Shown here: positions 15,429 through 22,338 of the stretch, in pieces
Numbering within the stretch: the stretch's first letter is position 1
Layout: the number at the start of each line of letters is the position of its first letter
DNA from: a virus
Length of the DNA: 25,777 nt
Strand: one strand, 5' to 3'
Virus record (IMG/VR): IMGVR_UViG_3300012919_000033
Location: 1 to 25,777 of that record
The notes under the pieces: model-generated
The model's input: only the letters and a program-made list of their open reading frames with translations
Databases searched by the model: none
What the model was told of the DNA's origin: nothing
Program-made: the position numbers and the translations under genes

Positions 15429-16845
15429 TTACGGATTTGAAATACAGAAAACGTATTTGGAAATTATGTTGAGCGATGCACAAACTTTTGTGCGTTGTCA
15501 AGCAATATTTGATCCTGAAAGTTTTGATAGAAGACTCAAACCAACAGCAGAATTTATTAAGAACTTTGTTGCAGAACACAACACACTTCCTACAGAACAA
15601 ATAGTAAACAGTAATTGTCCACAAGTAAAACTAGCTATTCCAACAGGACTTAATGAACAACATTATGATTGGTTGTTGAGTGACTTTGAAACTTTTAGTA
15701 GACACAAAGCATTAGAACGTGCAATACTTGAAAGTGCTGACTTGCTAGAAAAAGGCGAGTATGGTCCAGTTGAATCTAAGATCAAAGACGCAGTACAAAT
15801 AGGATTACAAAAAGATTTAGGTATTGATTACTTTGATGATCCTAAAGGCAGACTTTCTGCATTGAAAGACAACAATGGCCAAGTAAGCACAGGTTGGGAG
15901 AGCTTGGATAAGAAACTGTTTGGAGGATTCAACAAAGGTGAACTTAATATTTTTGCAGGTGGTAGTGGTGCAGGTAAAAGTTTATTCCTAGCAAACTTAG
16001 GTGTCAATTGGGCATTGAATGGCATGAACGTTGTGTATCTAACATTTGAATTGAGTGAAAATTTAGTTGCAATGAGATTAGATAGTATGATGACTGATGT
16101 TCCAAGCAGAGAAATATTTAGAGATTTAGATGGCGTAGAGATGAAAGTAAAACTGGTTGGTAAGAAGTCTGGTGCTTTCCAGATTAAGTATATGCCAAGT
16201 GGTAAGAATGCAAATGATATAAGAAGTTTCATTAAGGAATATGAAATCAAAACTGGTAAGAAGATTGATGTGATACTAGTTGATTATTTAGATTTGATGA
16301 TGCCATTGAGTAGAAAAGTAAGTCCAAGTGATTTGTTTGTTAAAGATAAATTTGTATCTGAAGAACTTAGAAACTTGGCAATGGAACTACAAATTATATT
16401 TGTAACTGCATCGCAGTTGAATAGAGCAAGTGTTGAAGAAATAGAATTTGATCATTCGCATATTGCAGGTGGTTTGAGTAAGATACAAACTGCTGATAAC
16501 GTGATTGGTATCTTTACAAGTAGGGCTATGCGTGAACGTGGTAGATATCAAATACAACTTATGAAGACTAGAAGTTCTAGTGGTGTTGGTGCAAAGATAG
16601 ATTTAGAATTTGATATAGACAGTTTGCGTATCAGAGATCTTGCAGAAGATGATGAATACAAAGAATTTGATAAACGTAAATCAACTATATTTGATAACTT
16701 GAAAAGGACAAGTGTAACAACTGATAAGGAACCTGATACTCCAAAGGAACCTAATCAAGGTGATAATGTTAAGCCAATCAAGGCAGAAACAGACAGCACA
16801 AAACTAAGATCGTTTTTACAAAACTTAAATTCAGAGGAGGAGTAA
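15412..16845 (+). CDS. 41: Replicative DNA helicase, T4 gene 41 / DnaB type
   Basis: Two adjacent ATGs (15409, 15412) are possible; AAGG gives better spacing to the second. The roughly 477-residue protein has an N-terminal helical domain, a RecA core with Walker A GGSGAGKS (about 183-190), the Walker B strand VILVDYLDLM, and TASQLNRASVEE as the glutamine-containing sensor. It is the hexameric helicase that opens the fork and works with the gene 61 primase. The C-terminal 60 residues are charged and Pro-containing, as expected of a flexible tail for a loader or primase contact. Confidence 0.94.
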   Translation: MKQNTDYGFEIQKTYLEIMLSDAQTFVRCQAIFDPESFDRRLKPTAEFIKNFVAEHNTLPTEQIVNSNCPQVKLAIPTGLNEQHYDWLLSDFETFSRHKALERAILESADLLEKGEYGPVESKIKDAVQIGLQKDLGIDYFDDPKGRLSALKDNNGQVSTGWESLDKKLFGGFNKGELNIFAGGSGAGKSLFLANLGVNWALNGMNVVYLTFELSENLVAMRLDSMMTDVPSREIFRDLDGVEMKVKLVGKKSGAFQIKYMPSGKNANDIRSFIKEYEIKTGKKIDVILVDYLDLMMPLSRKVSPSDLFVKDKFVSEELRNLAMELQIIFVTASQLNRASVEEIEFDHSHIAGGLSKIQTADNVIGIFTSRAMRERGRYQIQLMKTRSSSGVGAKIDLEFDIDSLRIRDLAEDDEYKEFDKRKSTIFDNLKRTSVTTDKEPDTPKEPNQGDNVKPIKAETDSTKLRSFLQNLNSEEE

Positions 16846-17022
16846 TTGTGGGAAGTGTGGTGCAAAGCACTAGGGAGTAAAGCATATCAAGACAATGATA
16901 AAGCGGACAAAGTTGCAATTATTCGAACTTGCTGGGTAGTATTACATATCGTAACTTGCCTAGCAATTATTACTAATGCAATCGCAAATCATGGATGGGG
17001 GTTAATAATATTATGGCAATAG
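16846..17022 (+). CDS. 58-residue membrane protein with TTG start
   Basis: AGGAGGAG ends inside the helicase stop region and lies five bases before a TTG at 16846; no ATG is near, so TTG is the likely start. The peptide begins LWEVWCKALGSKAYQ and carries one hydrophobic helix (CWVVLHIVTCLAIITNAIA) at about 33-51. It is unknown but has coding character. It overlaps the next small gene by ten bases. Confidence 0.68.
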   Translation: MWEVWCKALGSKAYQDNDKADKVAIIRTCWVVLHIVTCLAIITNAIANHGWGLIILWQ

Positions 17023-17162
17023 ATTTATTTTTATTATGTATAGGAACTATTATATTAGGTGCAATATATCATCTTGCATACACAAAGTATAAAGACAATG
17101 AATGGCGTAAGAACAATCCAGACGAGTACCAATGGATGGACAAAAAGGATCCTAAGGAATGA
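17013..17162 (+). CDS. 49-residue single-pass membrane protein
   Basis: The product starts MAIDLFLLCIGTIILGAIYH, a single hydrophobic helix, followed by a hydrophilic tail (YTKYKDNEWRKNNPDEYQW). The ATG lies behind a G-rich run. It overlaps the SGNH-like gene as ATGA. Function unknown; the arrangement of two small membrane proteins in tandem hints at a holin- or spanin-like or membrane-associated role, which is speculative. Confidence 0.65.
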   Translation: MAIDLFLLCIGTIILGAIYHLAYTKYKDNEWRKNNPDEYQWMDKKDPKE

Positions 17163-17950
17163 GAACATTATACATCTTTGGAGATTCATTTACAGTAGAC
17201 TACAAAACTGATTGGACCTGGACTAGACAGTTAGCTGACAAGTTAAGGGTTGATGCTATGATGAATAACAGTATCATTGGTTGTAGCAACGAATGGATCA
17301 TGCACAAGGTTAAAGAAGTGCGTCACAAGATTACACAAGATGATATAGTTGTGGTTGTATTAACAAGTCCTTATAGGTATTGGTTCTTTGAAGACAAGCC
17401 TGAATTAAGCAATTATAGGATAGCAAACTGGGATAACTTCGCCTCAGACAATGAAAAAGGTCATGTTGATGCAGTAATGGGTTATGTAAATTACTTGCAA
17501 AGAGACGAACTAGACTCATTTAGAGTTGAGCAACAGGTGGCTTGGATAAAAGAATTAAAACGTAATATAGGATTTACACTACTGCTAATACCAGGATTCA
17601 CTGTGGACATAGACTACACAGACATCATAAAAGTAATGGGCGACATGACCGGAAGTGTAAGCAACGCAGAATTTGTAACAGAAAAAGATGACGAACAATG
17701 GTACAGTGATGGCATTGATACTAGATACAATCACATGATTAAAAGCAATCACGAGATAATGGCAGACAAATGTACCAACAGCATTGTGACAGGTAGCACA
17801 CTTGACCTTACAATCGGATTTAATAGGCACATACTAAAAGGTAATGAAAGACTTACTGCTACTGATCACATAGGTCAACAACTTGTAGATACAAGTAACA
17901 AGTTATACAAGGACCAGCCTAAAGGCCTGAAACATTGGCTCAAAGGCTAA
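17159..17950 (+). CDS. SGNH/GDSL-hydrolase-like protein
   Basis: The 263-residue protein opens with TLYIFGDSFT, the GDS block I of SGNH hydrolases, followed by NNSIIGCSNEW (block II-like G and N) and a C-terminal TATDHIGQQ that could supply the Asp-His pair. Block III is not clear. SGNH enzymes hydrolyse esters, including acetylated sugars; phage versions can act on host surface polymers. A second SGNH-like protein is encoded leftward at 24660-25361. The TAA stop is part of a GCTAAATA late-promoter-like box. Confidence 0.75.
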   Translation: MRTLYIFGDSFTVDYKTDWTWTRQLADKLRVDAMMNNSIIGCSNEWIMHKVKEVRHKITQDDIVVVVLTSPYRYWFFEDKPELSNYRIANWDNFASDNEKGHVDAVMGYVNYLQRDELDSFRVEQQVAWIKELKRNIGFTLLLIPGFTVDIDYTDIIKVMGDMTGSVSNAEFVTEKDDEQWYSDGIDTRYNHMIKSNHEIMADKCTNSIVTGSTLDLTIGFNRHILKGNERLTATDHIGQQLVDTSNKLYKDQPKGLKHWLKG

Positions 17951-17953
17951 ATA
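17946..17953 (+). promoter_or_regulatory. Possible late promoter box over a stop codon
   Basis: GCTAAATA contains the SGNH-like gene's stop TAA. The predicted +1 is 17959, only 11 bases before a terminator hairpin, so it would give a RNA of about 40 bases unless readthrough occurs. It may be a chance match. Confidence 0.3.
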
Positions 17954-17969
17954 GTTAGGCAGAAGAACA

Positions 17970-18000
17970 CAGTCAAGTTTATTTGACTGAAATTTTTTTT
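17970..18000 (+). terminator. Rho-independent terminator
   Basis: A perfect 7-bp stem (CAGTCAA / TTGACTG, loop of six) at 17970-17989 is followed by AAA and eight Ts. It ends the gene 41 to SGNH operon and separates it from the synthetase-like/tRNA unit. Confidence 0.85.
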
Positions 18001-18028
18001 GACCTTAAAACAGCAAAGGAAAAAATAA

Positions 18029-18859
18029 ATGACGCAACTAATATCCCCCACAAAGTTTACACACGCAGTTGGCCTTCTTAGGTCATTTTTTTTGGATAAA
18101 GGATTTGAAGAAGTCCATACACAAAATAGATTAAGCATACTAGCCGCTTGTGAAGATCCGTTCAACGTAGCAACATACAATTACGCAGGCCAGGTATGGC
18201 CCTTACCCCAAACAGGCCAGATGTGGCTTGAACACGAATTATTAAGTAGCCCCTCTTCGAAGGGGTTTTTTTGTGTCTCCACATCCTATAGACAGGAACC
18301 AAATGCAATACCAGGAAGGCATGATATCATCTTTCCAATGTTTGAATTTGAGATGCCTGGTGATATAGATGACCTTAAGAAGATGGAGTATGAATTATGT
18401 GAACACTTGGGCTTTAAAAAGCCTACTGAAAAAACTTATGCTGAATGGCAAAAGCATTATGGTCATGCTGAAGACTATGAAATGACTGCGGAAGAAGAAA
18501 CCAAGATGCACGAAGAGTTTGGTACAACCATGATAACAGACTTCCCTGAAATGACATCACCTTTTTGGAACATGAGCAGAAATGATGATGGCAAAACTGC
18601 AAAGAAGATAGATGTTATACTAGGTGGTATGGAAACAATAGGAAGTGCGGAACGTTCATGCGATGTAGAAATGATGCGTGATACATTCCATAGCATAACA
18701 GACGGAGAATACAGTAAGCTACTTTATAAACTATTCAGTCAGGAACGTGTTGAAGCAGAGCTAGAAAAGTTTCTAGAGTTTGACTTCTTTCCGAGAGTTG
18801 GTGGCGGAATAGGTATGACACGTATGATTGCGGCCCTAGATAAACACTGGAAAGATTAG
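18029..18859 (+). CDS. Class IIb aminoacyl-tRNA synthetase-like catalytic domain (Asn/Asp type)
   Basis: The 276-residue protein has class II synthetase motifs: motif 1 region LRSFFLDKGFEEVHTQ near 17-32, motif 2 FCVSTSYRQEP...RHDIIFPMFEFE near 81-108, an ETIGSAERS block near 199-207, and motif 3 GGGIGMTRMIAAL near 259-271. These fit the AsnRS/AspRS/LysRS core. The OB-fold anticodon-binding domain is absent (AsnRS is usually about 430-470 residues). It may charge the tRNA six bases downstream, or be an AspRS-derived asparagine synthetase as known in archaea. AAGGA with eight-base spacing supports the ATG. A hairpin with seven Ts lies inside the gene. Confidence 0.85.
   Translation: MTQLISPTKFTHAVGLLRSFFLDKGFEEVHTQNRLSILAACEDPFNVATYNYAGQVWPLPQTGQMWLEHELLSSPSSKGFFCVSTSYRQEPNAIPGRHDIIFPMFEFEMPGDIDDLKKMEYELCEHLGFKKPTEKTYAEWQKHYGHAEDYEMTAEEETKMHEEFGTTMITDFPEMTSPFWNMSRNDDGKTAKKIDVILGGMETIGSAERSCDVEMMRDTFHSITDGEYSKLLYKLFSQERVEAELEKFLEFDFFPRVGGGIGMTRMIAALDKHWKD
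18250..18272 (+). terminator. Terminator-like hairpin inside the synthetase-like gene
   Basis: CCCCT / AGGGG with a six-base loop (CTTCGA) is followed by seven Ts, within codons for PSSKGFF. It has the form of a weak intrinsic terminator and could cap expression of the 3' part of the gene and the tRNA, or mark an older gene junction. Confidence 0.5.
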
Positions 18860-18865
18860 TATTAC

Positions 18866-18966
18866 TCTGGGGTGGTGGAATAGGTAGACACGTACGACTG
18901 TTAATCGTATGGTAGATGTACTGCAATATATTTACCGTGTAGGTTCGAGTCCTACCCCCAGAGCCA
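18866..18966 (+). tRNA. trnN: tRNA with GUU (Asn) anticodon on a class II body, CCA encoded
   Basis: Folding by eye gives an acceptor stem TCTGGGG (18866-18872) with CCCCAGA (18956-18962), discriminator G18963 and encoded CCA. The D stem has 3 bp (GTG/CAC) with an AATAGGTAGA loop; the anticodon arm is TACGA-CTGTTAA-TCGTA with GTT at 18900-18902; the T arm is GTAGG-TTCGAGT-CCTAC. GUU plus G73 are the asparagine identity elements of E. coli. The 29-base variable region (18910-18938) forms a 7-bp arm (GGTAGAT/ATTTACC), and with the Leu/Ser-like D arm this is a class II body, whereas tRNA-Asn is normally class I with a five-base variable loop. Confidence 0.88.
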
Positions 18967-19017
18967 ATCTTGTTATCCAAAATGTGCCAGTTTTTATAAT
19001 TCAACAAAACACAATAT

Positions 19018-19025
19018 AATAAATA
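19018..19025 (+). promoter_or_regulatory. Late-type promoter box upstream of the DnaE-like gene
   Basis: AATAAATA predicts +1 at 19031 and a 33-base leader with AGGGAG five bases before the ATG at 19064. A TATAAT at 18995-19000 with a poor -35 (TTGTTA, 19-base spacer) is an alternative. Confidence 0.45.
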
Positions 19026-19063
19026 TACACATAATAGGCTCAAGGCATATACAGGGAGTAATA

Positions 19064-20707
19064 ATGCAAACTGATGTTGATAACATACAAAGGCTGTTGG
19101 ATAGATTTAAAAGGCCCATACCGACCAAAGAAATATATCAAACACGTCTCGCTGAAGAATTTGAATTAATTCTAAACCAAAGATTTACAGATTACTTTTT
19201 ACAAATATGTGATATCATTGATCTCACAGATGACCTAACACACATGACACGTGGGTCAGCTGGATCAAGTTTGATATGTTACCTGCTTGGTATAACAGAT
19301 GTTGATCCAATCAAATGGAATATACCAGTAGCACGTTTTATGAATCCATTACGTGATGACTTACCAGATGTTGACATAGACTTTGAACATTGGCGTCAAG
19401 GTGATGTCATGCAACGCATATTTAAAAAGTGGCCAGGCAAATCTGCAAGACTTTCCAACTATGTAACTTTCAAAGAAAAAAGTGCAAGACGTGAAGCGGC
19501 AAAACGTTTAGGTGTTACAGGAAACTTACCACGTAACTTTAAGTATGAAAACTTAGGCATTGATGTTAAAGAAGCAAAACGCATTGAAAGAAAACTGTTA
19601 GGCAAGAAGAGAGCAATATCAAAACATTGTGGAGGCATCGTTATGTTTACTAGGCAATTACCTAAATCATTAATATCACAAGACAATCAAATATTATTAG
19701 ACAAATATGAGATTGAAGACTTAGAACATTTAAAAGTTGACATATTAGCAAACAGAGGTTTGAGTCAACTGCTAGAAATAGATTCAATTACAAAACTAGA
19801 ACACTATCCAGAGACAGATGAAAAGACAAGTGCGTTGTTGTGCAGAGGCGATGTGTTAGGAGTAACACAAGGTGAGTCGCCAGCCATGCGAAGATTGTTT
19901 AGAGCTATACAACCAAAGTCAGTTTATGACTGTGTGTTTGCTACTGCAATGATACGTCCTGTTGCAATGAGTGGCAGGCAAAAGGCCGCTATGTTCCAAG
20001 ACTGGTCAAAGGAAACTGTGCAAGACTCTGTGGTGTTTGAAGATGATGCCATAGATATCATATCAGACTTTATAGGAGTTGATATGTATGAAGCAGATAT
20101 GTATCGCAGAGCATTTGCAAAAAAGAATGATGAAAAGATATTAGAGTTTGTTGAGAAGCTAGGTAATCACCCTAAGAAAAAAGAAGCCATGGCGGCACTA
20201 CAAGAACTATCTGGATTTGGTTTGTGTAGAGCCCATGCAGTGAACTTGGGTAGACTTATTTGGGCATTGGCATATCAGAAAGCACACAACCCAGAAGAGT
20301 TTTGGAGAGCTAACTTAAAGCATTGTCAAGGATCATATAGAAGTTGGGTATACCAAGCAGAAGCACACAGACAAGGCATAGAAACAAAACCAGGTTGGTG
20401 GCAAAATGGTTTTATCAAGAATTGCTTTGTAGAACACAAATGGTTGGATCATGTAGAGTTTGCAGGAGTGATTGCCAACGGTAGAGTTTTCAAAGGTAAA
20501 AATGGTAAGTATGTAACGTTTGTTACTTTAGGAATAGACTACGGACAATACATAGATGTAACTATACAAAAACCATTTGGATATAGAGATGGTGATGTGG
20601 TTCATGGACGTGGTATAGTGCGTACCCAAAATCACAGTGAATACATACAATCAACTGATGTCAAACTACACAATCTTCAAGAATGGCGCCATTCGAAACG
20701 AAGATAA
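19064..20707 (+). CDS. DnaE-like (family C) DNA polymerase alpha subunit without PHP domain
   Basis: The 547-residue protein covers the DnaE palm, fingers and OB parts: TRGSAGSS at 62-69, LPDVDIDFEHW at 100-110 with D104 and D106 as catalytic aspartates, KHCGGIVMF at 187-195, LKVDILANRG with D226 as the third aspartate, a TAMIRPVAMSGR region, FGLCRAHAVNLGRLIW in the fingers, and a C-terminal OB-like fold (EFAGVIANGRV...). The N-terminal PHP domain and tau-binding tail are absent; E. coli alpha is 1,160 residues. It could be a replicative or repair polymerase. A second, much shorter DnaE-like protein is at 8304-8873. Confidence 0.88.
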   Translation: MQTDVDNIQRLLDRFKRPIPTKEIYQTRLAEEFELILNQRFTDYFLQICDIIDLTDDLTHMTRGSAGSSLICYLLGITDVDPIKWNIPVARFMNPLRDDLPDVDIDFEHWRQGDVMQRIFKKWPGKSARLSNYVTFKEKSARREAAKRLGVTGNLPRNFKYENLGIDVKEAKRIERKLLGKKRAISKHCGGIVMFTRQLPKSLISQDNQILLDKYEIEDLEHLKVDILANRGLSQLLEIDSITKLEHYPETDEKTSALLCRGDVLGVTQGESPAMRRLFRAIQPKSVYDCVFATAMIRPVAMSGRQKAAMFQDWSKETVQDSVVFEDDAIDIISDFIGVDMYEADMYRRAFAKKNDEKILEFVEKLGNHPKKKEAMAALQELSGFGLCRAHAVNLGRLIWALAYQKAHNPEEFWRANLKHCQGSYRSWVYQAEAHRQGIETKPGWWQNGFIKNCFVEHKWLDHVEFAGVIANGRVFKGKNGKYVTFVTLGIDYGQYIDVTIQKPFGYRDGDVVHGRGIVRTQNHSEYIQSTDVKLHNLQEWRHSKRR

Positions 20708-20730
20708 AGATACTGTTCGAACAGCGTCTC

Positions 20731-20758
20731 GAACACGGTATCAAACCGTGTTCTTTTT
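20731..20758 (+). terminator. Rho-independent terminator for the DnaE-like gene
   Basis: A perfect 9-bp stem GAACACGGT / ACCGTGTTC with a five-base loop, followed by TTTTT. The stop codon of the convergent iscU gene lies in the loop, so the last iscU codons double as terminator stem. A 12-bp perfect palindrome CTGTTCGAACAG (20713-20724) lies just upstream. Confidence 0.85.
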
Positions 20759-21124
20759 AACGTAATCTGCAATAGCGGCCTTAATGGCATCTTCTGCCAA
20801 AACAGAACAATGAATCTTTACGGGTGGAAGAGCCAACTCTGTTGCGATTTCTGTATTCTTAATTTTCCCAGCTTCGCCCAATGTTTTGCCTTTAACCCAC
20901 TCAGTAACAAGAGAGCTAGAAGCAATAGCAGAGCCACAGCCGAACGTCTTGAACTTGGCGTCATGTATACAACCTTTCTCGTTAACTTTTATTTGTAGTT
21001 TCATTACATCTCCACAGGCAGGTGCACCAACCAGTCCAGTGCCAACGGAGTTGTCTTCTTTATCCATCGAACCAACGTTCCTAGGATTTTCATAGTGATC
21101 TAACAGCTCTTTTGAATAAGCCAT
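20741..21124 (-). CDS. iscU: IscU/NifU-type Fe-S cluster scaffold
   Basis: The 127-residue protein matches IscU closely: PACGDV with C37 and D39, FGCGSAIASSS with C63, and PPVKIHCSVLAEDAI with H105 and C106. These are the cluster ligands at the same numbers as in bacterial IscU. It assembles [2Fe-2S]/[4Fe-4S] clusters with sulfur from a desulfurase; its LPPVK motif is the contact for HscA-type chaperones. GGAG lies shortly before the ATG. It is last in a leftward, apparently late operon. No desulfurase is in the window, but a SufE-like sulfur carrier is at 9594-9998. Confidence 0.95.
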   Translation of the reverse strand: MAYSKELLDHYENPRNVGSMDKEDNSVGTGLVGAPACGDVMKLQIKVNEKGCIHDAKFKTFGCGSAIASSSLVTEWVKGKTLGEAGKIKNTEIATELALPPVKIHCSVLAEDAIKAAIADYVKKNTV

Positions 21125-21150
21125 TTATTTCTCCAGTGTTAAGGTTAATA

Positions 21151-21483
21151 TTAATCTGCGTCTTTTCGCATCTGCTTTACAGTCTCACGCCAATTGAAAT
21201 CTGGGTGTGGCCTGTATTGAATTTGAATACTGCCCATACAAGTATCATCTCTACCAGTAGTAATAACTTCATTTGTTTTTCCAGGACCTACATATATGCA
21301 CACAAGGTTCTCTCCTATCCAACCCATGAACACTCTACGTGCTGTTACAAGGTTAGGCTTTTCCCTTTCACCCCTGCGTATCTGTTGTTCCCACGTATAT
21401 CCTTTTTTCTCACCGTAGGTCTTCGCACCAGCCAATACATCAGTTGTAACCAATAGAGCAATAACCATAAGTGCATTTATCAT
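21151..21483 (-). CDS. Small secreted phage protein, unknown
   Basis: The 110-residue product begins with a signal-peptide-like stretch (MINALMVIALLVTTDVLAGA), probably cleaved near residue 18-20. The mature part is beta-rich with two cysteines (NLVCIYVGPG and DTCMGSIQIQY), perhaps disulfide-bonded in the periplasm. No family recognised. It starts inside the stop of the upstream gene (ATATGATAA) and precedes iscU. Confidence 0.72.
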   Translation of the reverse strand: MINALMVIALLVTTDVLAGAKTYGEKKGYTWEQQIRRGEREKPNLVTARRVFMGWIGENLVCIYVGPGKTNEVITTGRDDTCMGSIQIQYRPHPDFNWRETVKQMRKDAD

Positions 21484-21962
21484 ATAAACCCTCTAAAGTC
21501 TAATGCAAACCACATCAAGCCTATAACAAATCCAAGGACTATGAGAATTGCAAATCCTATCTGCATGGCTTCAATCAAGTCTCTTCTCATTTGTGCTTGT
21601 TTATATACTTCCTTCTCACGCCTATCTCGAATCTTCCTACGCATCTCTTTGAGTTCATCCCAGGTGCCATAACCATAACGGAAGTTAAGTAATGCTTGTA
21701 ATTCTTTTTCTTGTTCTATGATTTTCTTTTCGTGCATTAATAAATTTAATGCTTCTTCCTCAACTGAACCTGCATTAAATAATTTTTTGAACAACGGAGG
21801 CTTCTTTTGCATCTGCTGTCCCTTACGAAAATCTGATATAGCGGTGTACCACTTGCCCATTTGCCCGACTGTGTTTTCAAAGTCTTGGCCGGCTTGGACA
21901 AACTTCTTGACTGTGTTGAATGCCGTAGTTGCGGCCGCGATGGCCGTGAATGGATCTACTAT
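21480..21962 (-). CDS. Coiled-coil plus C-terminal membrane-helix protein, apparent AUA start
   Basis: The frame has an in-frame TAG at 21974-21972 and then no ATG, GTG or TTG until an ATG at 21860. Yet the intervening codons (VDPFTAIAAATTAFNTVKKF...) read as real protein, and AGGAG at 21973-21969 lies exactly six bases before an ATA at 21962-21960. I therefore take ATA as start (160 residues); the conservative alternative is 21480-21860. The middle is a charged coiled coil (KKIIEQEKELQALL, EMRRKIRDRREKEVYKQ), and about residues 136-155 are a hydrophobic helix. A late box (21993-22000) lies upstream. It is probably a virion or late membrane protein. Confidence 0.75.
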   Translation of the reverse strand: MVDPFTAIAAATTAFNTVKKFVQAGQDFENTVGQMGKWYTAISDFRKGQQMQKKPPLFKKLFNAGSVEEEALNLLMHEKKIIEQEKELQALLNFRYGYGTWDELKEMRRKIRDRREKEVYKQAQMRRDLIEAMQIGFAILIVLGFVIGLMWFALDFRGFI

Positions 21963-21992
21963 TGCCCTCTCCTAACTTGTTTCCGACAATAG

Positions 21993-22000
21993 TATTTATT
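21993..22000 (-). promoter_or_regulatory. T4-type late promoter box
   Basis: AATAAATA on the minus strand predicts +1 at 21987 and a leader of 25 bases holding the AGGAG of the AUA-start gene. It overlaps the last codons of the upstream lipobox gene. Confidence 0.65.
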
Positions 22001-22325
22001 TGATTTCGTCAAATTCTTTATTGAGTTCGTCCTGTGTTGCTTCACTGTCTTTTCTTAATTGTTTACATTCAGGTGAGTTTGGTGCAAACATACAACCTAA
22101 CATATTTCCAATAGCACCAAGTTCTTGTTTTCTTTCTTCTGAAATGATATTAGTTTTCTTAACAGTTGTGCAACCGGATAATAGTAGTGTGATGATTATA
22201 CCTATGAATAAACCTTTAGCAAATGAAATCCACAATGAACTGTATTGACTGATACCCAATAGCTTACGCATTCTATCTGTGTGGGCTTTGTGCCACTGTA
22301 TTAGTTTTGTATATGTGTTTTTCAT
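21996..22325 (-). CDS. Putative lipobox membrane protein
   Basis: From the ATG at 22325 the product is 109 residues. A basic, helical N-terminus of about 35 residues is followed by a hydrophobic helix ending in ITLLLSGC, which fits a lipobox, with the Cys near residue 52. That is farther from the N-terminus than in classic lipoproteins, so it may be a plain membrane anchor. The exported tail is acidic with two more cysteines (MLGCMF, PECKQ). The ATG coincides with the +1 of an ATTAAATA late box. Confidence 0.72.
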   Translation of the reverse strand: MKNTYTKLIQWHKAHTDRMRKLLGISQYSSLWISFAKGLFIGIIITLLLSGCTTVKKTNIISEERKQELGAIGNMLGCMFAPNSPECKQLRKDSEATQDELNKEFDEIK

Positions 22326-22330
22326 ATAGA

Positions 22331-22338
22331 TATTTAAT
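22331..22338 (-). promoter_or_regulatory. T4-type late promoter box, leaderless context
   Basis: ATTAAATA on the minus strand, then five bases (TCTAT), then ATG. The T4 rule puts +1 on the A of that ATG (22325). Confidence 0.65.

Noticed and set aside
16105-16295. TAAATA boxes on the minus strand inside gene 41
   Set aside because: Such matches are expected by chance in AT-rich coding DNA and no leftward gene follows; late boxes were kept only near gene starts or, where noted, at gene ends.
18866-18966. tRNA-Leu(UAA) reading of the tRNA
   Set aside because: A UAA anticodon would need a shift of two bases; the five-base-pair anticodon stem fixes a seven-base loop centred on GUU, and G73 fits Asn, not Leu.
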